Origin: Candidatus Termititenax aidoneus
Lineage (GTDB): Bacteria > Margulisbacteria > Termititenacia > Termititenacales > Termititenacaceae
Length of the DNA stretch: 41,883 bases
Assembly: GCA_003864455.1 (NCBI GenBank)
Contig: BGZN01000013.1
Span: 1-41,883 of the forward strand
Direction: 5' to 3'
The notes beneath the pieces were generated by a model that worked only from the letters and a program-made list of their open reading frames with translations, searched no databases and was not told where the DNA came from. The position numbers were made by a program, and so were the translations under genes. Positions 23,916 to 31,533 of this stretch are shown here, in pieces; position 1 is the first letter of the stretch, and each line of letters begins with the position of its first letter.

Positions 23916-24312
23916 GGCTTTTATTGACACCAATATTTTTGTTTATTTGTATTCCAGCGATGAAACAACCAAACAAAAACAAGCATTCGCTGTTTTTGAA
24001 AGATACGAATGTCTAACCAGCATGCAAGTTCTACACGAATTCAGCAATGTTTGTGTGAAAAAACTAAAAATGCCAGTTGAAAATATTAAACTGGCGCTAG
24101 ATGAACTGCTAAACGCTTTTGCGGCAGTCAGCGTTGACGATGAGATCATAAAATATGCTTTGGATTTGCATAAAAAATACGGCTTTTCTTATTACGACTG
24201 CGTAATGTTGGCTTCTGCTTTAGCTCACGGGTGTAAGTATTTCATTAGTGAAGACTTAACCGACAAACAAGTAATAGAAAATCAATTAACCATTAAAAAT
24301 ATTTTCGTTTAA
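23905..24312 (+). CDS. PIN-domain toxin, VapC-like
   Basis: A 135-aa PIN-domain ribonuclease. Catalytic acidic residues: FIDTNIFVYLYSSDE (first Asp), MQVLHEFSNVCVKKL (Glu), YYDCVMLASALAHGCKYFISEDL (two Asp). VapC toxins cut tRNA or rRNA in a Mg-dependent way; the target here is unknown. It ends 9 bp before the convergent metallophosphoesterase gene. Confidence 0.87.
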   Translation: MKDKAFIDTNIFVYLYSSDETTKQKQAFAVFERYECLTSMQVLHEFSNVCVKKLKMPVENIKLALDELLNAFAAVSVDDEIIKYALDLHKKYGFSYYDCVMLASALAHGCKYFISEDLTDKQVIENQLTIKNIFV

Positions 24313-24321
24313 AACAAAACG

Positions 24322-25056
24322 CTAAATCTCCAGTTCCAGCACCGCGTCCGCATCGCTGTGGTGATTGCTCCAAGTGTCCAGCCAGGTCATGGTCGAGTTT
24401 TGCCAAGTACAGTCCGTAATTTCCGGTACAGGCTGATGTCCGACCACCTGAATGAGTCCGGAAAGCCAGTTTTCCGGTCTGGGTAAATTGGTGTGTTCGT
24501 CTACAAATTCTCTTTTGTCCGCCCAAAAAATACTGCCATAATCTCCAGCGCCGAGACGATACCAAGAAGCTTTGCAAAAAATCTCAGGCTCAAGCAGAAA
24601 TCTATAATTAAGCATACGAGCGTAATCCGTCCCCTCGCTTTGCAAATCGTTTTGCCAAAACCTCTTGTGCAAACCGGCATGCGTAAAAAGATAATTCTTC
24701 TGCTGATAAGCCGCTTGAAAAAATTCGTAATTGCTTTTGAATAGTTTTTGCAGCGTCGATCTGTAATTACTTGTGTGAAGACCGACATATTTAAACACGT
24801 CCGGCAGAAAATAGGCCACATCGTGATTGCCCCACAGTAAAACAATCTTATCTTCATAATTTTTTTTCAATGCCAGTAAATCATAAAGATTGTATACAAT
24901 TTGCATTTCAGAGATTTCGCCATGTGAGTCGACATAATCGCCCAAGAAAATAATTTTGTCCGCGGAAGTGTCTAAAAGAGTTTTCCATCTTTCTGTGCCG
25001 TGTAAATCGCCAAAAACCTGAAGGCGCGACTGCGCGACGATTTTCAAATAAAACAT
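24322..25056 (-). CDS. Calcineurin-like metallophosphoesterase
   Basis: A 244-aa phosphoesterase with all metal motifs in order: LQVFGDLHGTERW (GDxHG), IIFLGDYVDSHGE (GDxxD), VLLWGNHDVAYFL (GNHD), LFTHAGLHKRFW and VVGHQPVPEIT (GHxP). The layout fits serine/threonine protein phosphatase-like or Ap4A hydrolase-like enzymes; the substrate is not clear. A GGGAG site lies about 10 nt before the ATG. It is alone, next to rnpB. Confidence 0.85.
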   Translation of the reverse strand: MFYLKIVAQSRLQVFGDLHGTERWKTLLDTSADKIIFLGDYVDSHGEISEMQIVYNLYDLLALKKNYEDKIVLLWGNHDVAYFLPDVFKYVGLHTSNYRSTLQKLFKSNYEFFQAAYQQKNYLFTHAGLHKRFWQNDLQSEGTDYARMLNYRFLLEPEIFCKASWYRLGAGDYGSIFWADKREFVDEHTNLPRPENWLSGLIQVVGHQPVPEITDCTWQNSTMTWLDTWSNHHSDADAVLELEI

Positions 25057-25127
25057 AATGGAGTTTCTCCCAAGGTGTTGATATAATGCGGTAGCCTATC
25101 TCGCCTACGGCGAGGACTGTACATTAT

Positions 25128-25469
25128 GGCAGAGCGTTAAGCCGGGTTCTGTTTTTCAGGCGATCATTTATCTAGGCCAGCCGTCGCCGACTGGCTCAAG
25201 CAAGCAACCCGGGACTGCTCACGAGGCGGGCGCTCTCGTCCTCTATTTGCTCTTGCTCCGCGCAGAGTTTACCTCTTTTCACTATAGCGGACTTGCGTCC
25301 CTATACATCGTCTCTGTGGCACTAGTCCTCGCCTTACGGCCGCAGTCGTTTCTCCTGACGGAGAAGACAACTGCCGCCCACGGCGGACACCCGTTAGGTG
25401 CTGCGCTGCCCGCAGGAGCCCGGACTTTCCTCGGCGGCCGATTAAGCCGACGCGATCGTCTCGTCTGCC
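25128..25469 (-). ncRNA. rnpB: RNase P RNA, bacterial class A
   Basis: RNase P RNA cuts the 5' leader from pre-tRNAs. Read on the minus strand, the region contains the universal GAGGAAAGTCCGGGCTCC near the 5' end, the ACCTAACGGGTGTCCGCCG region, and closes with CAGAACCCGGCTTAACGCTC. The ends were set where GGCAGA (5') pairs with TCTGCC (3') to close helix P1; true ends may differ by some bases. Its length, about 340 nt, and the layout fit class A. ORFs across this stretch are spurious. Confidence 0.92.
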
Positions 25470-25476
25470 GGCGGTA

Positions 25477-25482
25477 AGTATA
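25477..25482 (-). promoter_or_regulatory. -10 box of rnpB
   Basis: Minus strand TATACT, 7 nt before the predicted RNA 5' end. No clear -35. Confidence 0.5.
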
Positions 25483-25506
25483 GCACAACAGCAAATATCC
25501 GCTGGG

Positions 25507-25749
25507 CTATTTGTGGTTTTTGTCGTACAGATACAAACCGCAGTATTCCGCAAAACAGACCGCCAGCGCGCCGCCGGCCGCTAAAATTTCAGGGACGCCA
25601 AGACGCAGAAGCCAGATCAAAAGCCCGATTAAAGTGAACAGCGGCAAAAAAATCATTAAAAGCAGCATACGCCAGAAATAAGCTTTATCGCCAATAACCT
25701 TGTCCGGCTTTTCCTGACAAAGCCGGCAGCCGCCGCAATTTTTTAACAT
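25507..25749 (-). CDS. Small membrane protein with an N-terminal Cys cluster
   Basis: An 80-aa protein. It starts MLKNCGGCRLCQEKPDKVIG, giving CxxCxxC, then has two membrane segments (MLLLMIFLPLFTLIGLLIWLL and ILAAGGALAVCFAEYCGLYL). The layout is somewhat like RseC/MucC-type proteins, but it is shorter and I cannot confirm this. The ATG at 25749 overlaps the 3' end of the phosphohexomutase gene by 7 nt, so it belongs to that envelope operon. Confidence 0.6.
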   Translation of the reverse strand: MLKNCGGCRLCQEKPDKVIGDKAYFWRMLLLMIFLPLFTLIGLLIWLLRLGVPEILAAGGALAVCFAEYCGLYLYDKNHK

Positions 25750-27137
25750 TGATGCACAAATTGTTCGGCGGCTTTGAGCAAACGCGCCACTTCCGCGTCG
25801 CTGGCTGCCTCGCAATAAACGCGCAAAAGCGGCTCTGTCCCCGAAGCGCGGAATAATATCCAGCTCTCGTCCGCAAAATGCACTTTAATGCCGTCAAATT
25901 TTTCTTTGTCTTTCGCCGCTTTGCCCAAAAAAATCTGCGGCAAATCTTTTTCCAGAGCCTGCATAGTTTTTTCCTTGACCGCATTGTCCAAATGCAAGTC
26001 CAGCCGGTCGTAACAATGCGCGCCGAAACGTTTTTCCAGATCAGCGTAAATCTGCTCCAGCGGTTTTTGTTCCTGCGCGGCCAGTTCGCAGAGATACAGA
26101 GAGTTGAGTATGCCGTCGCGGTCGGGAATATTGCCGGAAGCCGAATAGCCGCCGGACTCCTCGCCGCCGAGCAACACGCCGCCTTTGAGTATTTCCTCGG
26201 CAATATATTTGAAACCGATTTTGGTAACCACGATTTCCCGCCGCAGCTCCGCGGCCAGTTTGTCCAGGAGTTTGGTGTTGTTAAAAGCATGCACAAGTTT
26301 GCCGGGCTTGCGCAGATTTTCCGCAAAGTGCCGGAATAAAATCGAAAAAACTTTTTGCGAATTGATAAATTGTCCGTCGCTGCCGCAAGCTCCGTTGCGG
26401 TCGGCGTCGCCGTCCAGGATCAGGCCGACGGCAAAATCTTCACCGGCTTTTTTAATAGTATCTCTAAAATCCGGCACATTGTAAGCCAGCGGTTCGGGAT
26501 TGAAGCCGCCAAATTTGGTGTCGCGCTGATTATTGATCTCCACGCTATCTATGCCGTGCCGCGCCAGCAGGCCGGAAATATAGCCGCTGCCCGAGCCGAA
26601 CAACGGGTCAATAAAAATCTTTAAGCCGCTTTTTTGAATTTTGGCAAAATCCACGCGCGCTTCTATGTATTTAAAAAATTCCTCCTGGGGGTCGTGCAGT
26701 TCAAATTTGCCGCCGGATTTGCGCACGGGGTTTTTGTCCAAAAAAGCCATGATGCCGTCGGTCGTCTCGGGAAAAGACGAGCAGCCTTGCGGCTCTTTGA
26801 CCTTGAAGCCGTTGTACTGCGGCGGATTGTGCGACGCCGTGATCATCACACCGCCGGACAGTCCCTGCTCGCGCACGACAAAAGACACGACCTGCGTCGG
26901 GCAGGCCTGCGCCGCCAAAACCGCGCGGCAGCCATTGGCCGCGATGACCTCCACGACTCTCTGCGCGAAAACTTCCGAATCGGCGCGGTGATCGTAGCCG
27001 ATAAAAAAACCTTTGTCCGCCGCGCCGTTATTTTGATAATAGTCGCTGTAGGCCTGTGCCACCCGTTCGACATTGGCCAGTGTGAAATCGCCGTCCATGG
27101 TGTCGCGCCAGCCATCCGTGCCAAATTTTACTGTCAT
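25743..27137 (-). CDS. Phosphoglucomutase/phosphomannomutase
   Basis: A 464-aa alpha-D-phosphohexomutase. Motifs in order: KFGTDGWRD at the N-terminus, GGVMITASHNPPQYNGFKV with the phosphoserine, ILDGDADRNGACG (Mg-binding DxDxD), LGGEESGGYSASG (sugar ring binding) and RASGTEPLLRVYCEA (phosphate binding). It would interconvert hexose-1- and hexose-6-phosphates for sugar nucleotide supply. Which sugar it prefers cannot be told. It overlaps the upstream deacetylase-like gene by 4 nt. Confidence 0.92.
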   Translation of the reverse strand: MTVKFGTDGWRDTMDGDFTLANVERVAQAYSDYYQNNGAADKGFFIGYDHRADSEVFAQRVVEVIAANGCRAVLAAQACPTQVVSFVVREQGLSGGVMITASHNPPQYNGFKVKEPQGCSSFPETTDGIMAFLDKNPVRKSGGKFELHDPQEEFFKYIEARVDFAKIQKSGLKIFIDPLFGSGSGYISGLLARHGIDSVEINNQRDTKFGGFNPEPLAYNVPDFRDTIKKAGEDFAVGLILDGDADRNGACGSDGQFINSQKVFSILFRHFAENLRKPGKLVHAFNNTKLLDKLAAELRREIVVTKIGFKYIAEEILKGGVLLGGEESGGYSASGNIPDRDGILNSLYLCELAAQEQKPLEQIYADLEKRFGAHCYDRLDLHLDNAVKEKTMQALEKDLPQIFLGKAAKDKEKFDGIKVHFADESWILFRASGTEPLLRVYCEAASDAEVARLLKAAEQFVHQC

Positions 27138-27883
27138 CGCCTCTCCTTTGCTTGAATTATTTCCGGCAGCAAAACAAAATCCACCTGCTCATTATATTTG
27201 TTCAGCAGTTTTTTTAAAACCCTTTTGGTTACCGGCCGCGTGCTGTGGCAAATCGCCACGACAGCGCCGCGGCGTCCGGCGATATTCACCGCTTCGGCAA
27301 AACGCCGTGCGATATACTCCTCGGTCTGCGTGCCGTCGAGAAAAATATTGTTGCGCGCGGCCGGAATGCCGTGCCGCCACGCGGTAGCCTGCGCGCGCGA
27401 ATTTACCGTCGTATTGCTGTCCAGAAAATAAATATTTTCCCCGCGCTCGCTCAAAATCCGCATAAAACGCTCCATCATCGCCGCGTCCGCGGACAAAATC
27501 GACCCCTGATGATTGTTGAGGCCGGCGGCCTGCGGCACAGACGCAAAAGCTCTATCCAGCATTTGGCGGATATTTTCCGCCGAATAGCCGCTCTCAATGC
27601 GCACTGGATAGGCCTGTCTATTGCCCAGAGGAGTCCACGGCATGTGGATCAACACCGCATGGCGGCCGGACGCGGCTATCGCCGCGGCGGAAGCCGACGA
27701 ATAAGGCTGTGCTGGTATCACGGCAAAAGTTAGAGCATACTCCAGGGCGGCCAGAGCTTTAGCCTCGGCCAGCGAATAACCGACATCATCGATCACGACA
27801 GCCATTTTGGGTTTGGCCGCCGCCGCAATCGCTAAAAGAATTAAAAATAAAATCCAGCCGGCAAACCGGAGGCGTTTGGCCAT
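27134..27883 (-). CDS. Divergent polysaccharide deacetylase family protein (YibQ-like)
   Basis: A 249-aa exported protein. A signal peptide (residues 1-22, FAGWILFLILLAIAAAA) leads to the domain KPKMAVVIDDVGYSLAEA, then LTFAVIPAQPYS, AVLIHMPWTPLG, GLNNHQGSILSAD and IYFLDSNTTVNS, and AVVAICHSTRP. These Asp/His positions are those of the DUF610/YibQ family. Its place after ctpA and envC matches a gene order seen in other bacteria, linking it to cell-wall remodelling. The activity is not proven for the family. Confidence 0.85.
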   Translation of the reverse strand: MAKRLRFAGWILFLILLAIAAAAKPKMAVVIDDVGYSLAEAKALAALEYALTFAVIPAQPYSSASAAAIAASGRHAVLIHMPWTPLGNRQAYPVRIESGYSAENIRQMLDRAFASVPQAAGLNNHQGSILSADAAMMERFMRILSERGENIYFLDSNTTVNSRAQATAWRHGIPAARNNIFLDGTQTEEYIARRFAEAVNIAGRRGAVVAICHSTRPVTKRVLKKLLNKYNEQVDFVLLPEIIQAKERR

Positions 27884-27885
27884 TA

Positions 27886-29091
27886 TTATTTTAGATTGCG
27901 CAAATATTTAAGCGCATACTGTAATTGATCGTCTTTATCCTCGCTGTATTTATAATTCGGGTCTTTCAGCGCGGCTTCTATCGAAGCTGTCGGAATTTCC
28001 ACCACGTAATTGGGCGAAATGCCGACTTTGTTAATATCCTTGCCGTCAGGCGTCAAATATTTGGCCACTGTAACCAAAATCGCCGAGCCGTCGGAAAGCG
28101 GACGGATATTTTGCACCGAAGCCTTGCCGAAAGACTGCGTGCCGATCAGCGCGCCGCGTTTATTGTCCGCCACCGCGCCGGCCAAAATTTCCGAAGCGGA
28201 AGCCGAGCCGCCGTTAATCAAAACGACCAGGGGTTTGTCCGGCCATTGATAATCCACGCTGACCGTTTGAAAAGTTTCTTTGTTGCCATAGCGGTCGACT
28301 GTATGCACAACCTCGCCGCCCGGCAGGAAAATCGAAGAGATCGCGATAGCCTCGTCGAGCAGTCCGCCGCCGTTGTTGCGCAAATCCAAAATCAGGCTTT
28401 GCAGACCCTGCTTGTCCAGCTCTTCCAGCGCGTCCGCCATTTCGCTGTAAGTCTGTTTGCTCTCAAATGTGTTCAGCATGATGTAGCCGATCTTTTTTTC
28501 CGCGTCGAGCATTTTTTTGCGGCTGACGGACTTAATCTTGATATTGTCGCGCACCAAAACATATTCTTTGGGCTTTTCATTTACAGTACGCAGGATCAGC
28601 AGCTTGACTTTAGTGCCTTTCGTGCCGCGAATCAAAGACACCGCCTGATCCAGCGACATATCTTCCGTGGATTTGCCGTTGATTTCCAGAATTTTATCGC
28701 CGGATTTTAAACCGGCTTTTTCCGCCGGCGTGTCCTCGATGGGCGCGATCACGGTCAGCGCTTCGTCTTTCATGCCAAGCTGTATGCCCACGCCGGCAAA
28801 ATTGCCGTTGAGATGCGTCTGCATTTCCTCATAACCTTCCGGGTCGACAAAACGGGTGTAGGGGTCTTCCAGCGAGCGCAGCATACCGCGAATCGAGCCG
28901 TAAATTAGTTTGTCATCTTTGACTTCCGGCTCAATATACTGCGTGCGGACAATGCCCAGCACCTGATACAACAGCCCCCAGGTGGCTTCCGAACGCGCCG
29001 CGGTCAAGATTTGAATGCTGAACCCCAGCGCAAACGCTACCGCGCCGAAAATTACGGCGGTCGATAATTTTATTTTTTTCGGTCTGGACAT
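27886..29091 (-). CDS. ctpA: C-terminal processing peptidase, S41 family
   Basis: A 401-aa exported protease. An N-terminal membrane anchor (TAVIFGAVAFALGFSIQIL) precedes a PDZ domain (GVGIQLGMKDEALTVIAPIE... GDKILEINGK) and the S41 core with LRNNGGGLLDEAIAISSIFL, the nucleophile in GGSASASEILAG and the catalytic Lys in GTQSFGKASVQ. CtpA-type proteases trim exported proteins and often control LytM hydrolases such as the adjacent EnvC. The ATG has no ribosome site; TGTTAGAAT ends 8 nt upstream. Confidence 0.93.
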   Translation of the reverse strand: MSRPKKIKLSTAVIFGAVAFALGFSIQILTAARSEATWGLLYQVLGIVRTQYIEPEVKDDKLIYGSIRGMLRSLEDPYTRFVDPEGYEEMQTHLNGNFAGVGIQLGMKDEALTVIAPIEDTPAEKAGLKSGDKILEINGKSTEDMSLDQAVSLIRGTKGTKVKLLILRTVNEKPKEYVLVRDNIKIKSVSRKKMLDAEKKIGYIMLNTFESKQTYSEMADALEELDKQGLQSLILDLRNNGGGLLDEAIAISSIFLPGGEVVHTVDRYGNKETFQTVSVDYQWPDKPLVVLINGGSASASEILAGAVADNKRGALIGTQSFGKASVQNIRPLSDGSAILVTVAKYLTPDGKDINKVGISPNYVVEIPTASIEAALKDPNYKYSEDKDDQLQYALKYLRNLK

Positions 29092-29099
29092 CGGCGCTT

Positions 29100-29105
29100 A
29101 TTCTA
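29100..29105 (-). promoter_or_regulatory. Extended -10 box of ctpA (near-leaderless)
   Basis: Minus strand TGTTAGAAT, 8 nt before the ctpA ATG, in the 19-nt gap after the envC stop codon region. Confidence 0.4.
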
Positions 29106-29110
29106 ACACA

Positions 29111-30229
29111 CTATTGCGACGGCAGGTACGGCTGGGGGTCGGTGGTTTCGCCGTTGATCCTGATCTCGAAATGCAGATGCGGGCCGGTCGCCACACCAGA
29201 ACTGCCGACCAACCCGATCACCTGGCCTTTGTTTACTTTGTCGCCTTCTTTTACGTTTTGCTGGGAAAGATGTCCGTACAACGTGGCAAAACCCTTGCCG
29301 TGATCGATCACAATCGCGCGCCCGTAGCCGCCGTGCCATTCGGACAAAATCACCACGCCGGAATCCGCCGCCTTGATCGGAGCGCCGGTCGGCGCCGCGA
29401 TGTCCATACCGCTGTGCGTCCGCCATACTTTGAAAACCGGATGAAAACGCCGGCCGTACTGCGAAGTCAGGACGCCTTTGAGCGGCCAAATATATTTGCC
29501 AGTGCCGCGCGCTTCCGAGGGGCTGCTGCGCAAAACTTTTTTGATCATATCTTCGATTTCTTTAGAATTTTTCAACAGCGTGTCTTCACGTCTTTCATAG
29601 GCCAGCCGCTGGGCGCGCAAAGCGGAGCTGATTTGCTCTTGTTTCTTGGCGCGCTGTTCATAAAGCGTCTTTTGCTGCTCAATGCTTTTTTTCGTGGACT
29701 CTATTAATTTCTTTTGATATTCCAGATTTTCTTTTTTGCCGAAAATATCCCGTTTCAGCGCGCGCAGCTCGAGAATATTTTTGCGGTCCTGTGCCAAAAT
29801 CTTGCGGTAATGATGGGCATTGTCGGCCAGAGCTGAAAAAGATTTGTCGCTCAAAAGCAGCGTCAGCCAGCCTAAATCCTGTATCTTGTACATTTCGTGG
29901 ACTCTGGCTCTGGCCGCCGCCAAACGCCTGGCGTATTCGGTATTGCGCGACTCCAGCTCAGCGCCGGTCTGCTGCAGCTCCGCGGTGTGTTCCCGCAAAC
30001 GTTTTTGATTGTAGTCCAGCGCGTTTTTAACCCGCGCAATATCGCGGTTCAGCAAAGACAGGTCGCGCAGCGAGGCGTTTTCCTGGATTTTGGTCTGCTG
30101 GATCAGCCGCTGATTGCGCCGGATCTCCGCCTGCAGCCGCTCTAATTCACGTTGTTTTTCAAAAACACTCTCCGCCGCGCCAATCGTCAAAAGAAAAATC
30201 AGGCTCAAGAAAACTTTGCGGAAAAACAA
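29111..30229 (-). CDS. envC: EnvC-like murein hydrolase with LytM (M23) domain
   Basis: A 372-aa exported protein. A hydrophobic signal (VFLSLIFLLTIGAAES) is followed by about 200 residues of coiled coil (FEKQRELERLQAEIRRNQ...), then a LytM domain: SQYGRRFHPVFKVWRTHSGMDIAAP, YGHLSQQN and TGPHLHFEIRINGE. The zinc/catalytic residues (HxxxD, HxH) are intact, so it may cut peptidoglycan itself, unlike E. coli EnvC, which is degenerate and only activates amidases. I chose TTG at 30229: AGGGG lies 6 nt upstream, and the longer frame would run into tRNA-Leu. Confidence 0.87.
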   Translation of the reverse strand: MFFRKVFLSLIFLLTIGAAESVFEKQRELERLQAEIRRNQRLIQQTKIQENASLRDLSLLNRDIARVKNALDYNQKRLREHTAELQQTGAELESRNTEYARRLAAARARVHEMYKIQDLGWLTLLLSDKSFSALADNAHHYRKILAQDRKNILELRALKRDIFGKKENLEYQKKLIESTKKSIEQQKTLYEQRAKKQEQISSALRAQRLAYERREDTLLKNSKEIEDMIKKVLRSSPSEARGTGKYIWPLKGVLTSQYGRRFHPVFKVWRTHSGMDIAAPTGAPIKAADSGVVILSEWHGGYGRAIVIDHGKGFATLYGHLSQQNVKEGDKVNKGQVIGLVGSSGVATGPHLHFEIRINGETTDPQPYLPSQ

Positions 30230-30250
30230 GTTTAACCCCTTTAGTAGTAG

Positions 30251-30338
30251 TGCCGAAGGCCGGACTCGAACCGGCACGGGCGTTTAAATTCCCTCAGGAT
30301 TTTAAGTCCTGTGTGTCTACCAATTCCACCACTTCGGC
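30251..30338 (-). tRNA. tRNA-Leu (anticodon UAA)
   Basis: An 88-nt tRNA with a long variable arm. Acceptor GCCGAAG pairs with CTTCGGC, discriminator A; D-arm contains TGGTAGACAC; anticodon stem CAGGA/TCCTG surrounds the loop CTTAAAA (anticodon TAA); the T-arm is GCCGGTTCGAGTCCGGC. The 3' CCA is not encoded. It would read UUA and UUG leucine codons. Confidence 0.95.
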
Positions 30339-30400
30339 AGCAGTAACAGCCTTGTTCATCTAAATTTATCCACGTCGTAACAACTGGCTGTTACTGCTGC
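30337..30400. repeat. 15-bp perfect inverted repeat next to tRNA-Leu
   Basis: GCAGCAGTAACAGCC (30337-30351) and GGCTGTTACTGCTGC (30386-30400) are exact inverted copies 34 nt apart. The left arm overlaps the first two bases of the tRNA gene. It could fold in the tRNA precursor, or be remains of a mobile or repeat element. Confidence 0.65.
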
Positions 30401-30416
30401 GCGGCTAACGCCGCGC
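30399..30416. repeat. GC-rich hairpin
   Basis: GCGCGGC-TAAC-GCCGCGC, a perfect 7-bp stem with a 4-nt loop, without a T-tract. Confidence 0.6.
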
Positions 30417-30465
30417 ACCTGCCACAGCCAATACCTACAATCAACTCATCAAACGTATATAGTCA

Positions 30466-30491
30466 GGGGCGCAGGATAAATCCTGCGCCCC
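30466..30491. repeat. REP-like hairpin GGGGCGCAGGA/TCCTGCGCCCC
   Basis: Perfect 11-bp stem with a TAAA loop. There is no adjacent T-run on either strand, so it looks more like a dispersed palindromic repeat than a terminator. It lies between the S1-domain gene stop and tRNA-Leu. Confidence 0.65.
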
Positions 30492-30514
30492 ACCCTCGTT
30501 TTCACGAATACGCC

Positions 30515-30979
30515 TTATTCTTCCTTGTGCTTCTTTTGTCCCTTGCGCCGCAAGCCCTGCCGGTACTGCAAATTGCGCCGCACATCCAACTGTACTTCCT
30601 CGCTGGTCTTGAGAAAATTGTGGATCAGCTCATCGAACGAGCCGGGTTCAAAACTCTTGCGCTTGCCGTCCTCGGAGCGCGGAGCATGCCGGAAAACCGG
30701 CGCCGCCGTCGTGCTGGCCTGCTTGATCGACAGATCATATTTGCCTTTATTGTTTTTGCCCAGAACTTTGACCGTTACTTCTTCGCCGAGCTTGATAAAA
30801 TTTTCGATATTCGTTACATAAGTGTTGGCGATTTCCGAAATATGCACCAAACCTTCTTTGCCGTCCGGCAGTTTCACGAACGCGCCAAAACTGGTGATGC
30901 CGGTAACCGAACCTTTGAGCAACTCGCCCGCGGAGTATTCCTGCGGCTGCGGATTTTCCGTCTTGTTTTCTTCTGCCAT
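30515..30979 (-). CDS. S1 RNA-binding domain protein
   Basis: A 154-aa protein with one S1 domain at about residues 15-90 (AGELLKGSVTGITSFGAFVKL, GLVHISEIANTYVTNIENFI, GEEVTVKVLGKNNKGKYDLSI). It is like general stress protein 13/YugI and the S1 tails of polynucleotide phosphorylase. The C-terminal part is basic (RRNLQYRQGLRRKGQKKHKEE) and could also bind RNA. The ATG at 30979 lies 10 nt after the FtsB-like stop; the best GGAGG is 15 nt upstream, inside that gene, so translation is probably coupled. Confidence 0.82.
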   Translation of the reverse strand: MAEENKTENPQPQEYSAGELLKGSVTGITSFGAFVKLPDGKEGLVHISEIANTYVTNIENFIKLGEEVTVKVLGKNNKGKYDLSIKQASTTAAPVFRHAPRSEDGKRKSFEPGSFDELIHNFLKTSEEVQLDVRRNLQYRQGLRRKGQKKHKEE

Positions 30980-30989
30980 TGCGCTAAAC

Positions 30990-31274
30990 TCAATCCTCCT
31001 CAACTATCTTATACGCTGTTTCGCCCGGACGCGCCAGCCCCAGTTTGTCGCGCGCATTCAATTCGATAAAAGCGGCGCTGCGCGCCTCGGTCAATTTGAT
31101 CTTCAAATCCCGGTTTTGCCTGAGCAACTCAGCATAACGCGACTCCAACGCGGCATAACGCTGCCAAACCATCTGCCCGCGCCAATAACCCCGCGCCAAC
31201 TCAAAACCAAAATACAAAACACCCGCCGCGGCCAAAAACATCAGCCAGCGTTTGCCCGCAGATCTGTCTAACAT
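30990..31274 (-). CDS. Septum formation initiator, FtsB/DivIC family
   Basis: A 94-aa bitopic protein. A membrane helix at about residues 9-25 (RWLMFLAAAGVLYFGFEL) is followed by a coiled coil (RYAALESRYAELLRQNRDLKIKL) and the family C-terminus IELNARDKLGLARPGETAYKIVE. FtsB/DivIC joins FtsL and FtsQ/DivIB in activating septal wall synthesis. It is in an operon with the S1-domain gene, as in Firmicutes with DivIC and an S1 protein. TGTTATAAT ends 8 nt before the ATG and no ribosome site is seen. Confidence 0.88.
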   Translation of the reverse strand: MLDRSAGKRWLMFLAAAGVLYFGFELARGYWRGQMVWQRYAALESRYAELLRQNRDLKIKLTEARSAAFIELNARDKLGLARPGETAYKIVEED

Positions 31275-31282
31275 TTAAGTTT

Positions 31283-31288
31283 ATTATA
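31283..31288 (-). promoter_or_regulatory. Extended -10 box of the FtsB/DivIC-like gene
   Basis: Minus strand TGTTATAAT, 8 nt before the ATG at 31274; near-leaderless. Confidence 0.5.
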
Positions 31289-31312
31289 ACAGGGACATTT
31301 AGAGAACGCTAC

Positions 31313-31480
31313 CTAACCCCAAACCGCCGTGCCTGGCTTGTTTTGGCCAGCCGCGCTGACCGCTGTCGTCGAAAGCGCTTTTTTGCCGCCAAACGGCAGG
31401 AGAAAACAACCTAAAACCGCCAACGCCTGAAAATTTTTGATAATGGAATTTCTTCTTGTTTTGTCTATTTTTTTGATCAT
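31313..31480 (-). CDS. Short exported or membrane peptide, 55 aa, unknown
   Basis: A 55-aa ORF beginning MIKKIDKTRRNSIIKNFQALA with a hydrophobic core (ALAVLGCFLLPFGG) and a small polar tail ending AAGQNKPGTAVWG. The translation signals are strong (GGGAGGAG, 5 nt before the ATG), and it has its own promoter, so I believe it is expressed. A basic N-terminus, hydrophobic stretch and Ala/Ser-rich region resemble a signal peptide with a very short mature part. It follows two secreted-protein genes whose C-termini also end in V-x-W or V-W plus one residue. Its function is unknown. Confidence 0.6.
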   Translation of the reverse strand: MIKKIDKTRRNSIIKNFQALAVLGCFLLPFGGKKALSTTAVSAAGQNKPGTAVWG

Positions 31481-31499
31481 AAAATCTCCTCCCTTTAGC

Positions 31500-31527
31500 A
31501 CTATATTATTGTAGCATACTCGGTCAA
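31500..31527 (-). promoter_or_regulatory. Promoter of the 55-aa peptide gene
   Basis: Minus strand TTGACC (31527-31522), 16-nt spacer, TATAGT (31505-31500). It lies immediately downstream of the secreted-protein gene stop at 31534. Confidence 0.6.
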
Positions 31528-31533
31528 ATTAGC

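Noticed and set aside
25247-25553. Short ORFs on both strands across 25.2-25.55 kb
   Set aside because: They lie in or across the RNase P RNA gene.
27925-28710. 261-codon plus-strand frame opposite ctpA
   Set aside because: Antisense to a complete S41 protease gene with intact motifs.
30466-30491. 11-bp hairpin as a terminator
   Set aside because: No T-tract on either strand; recorded as a repeat instead.
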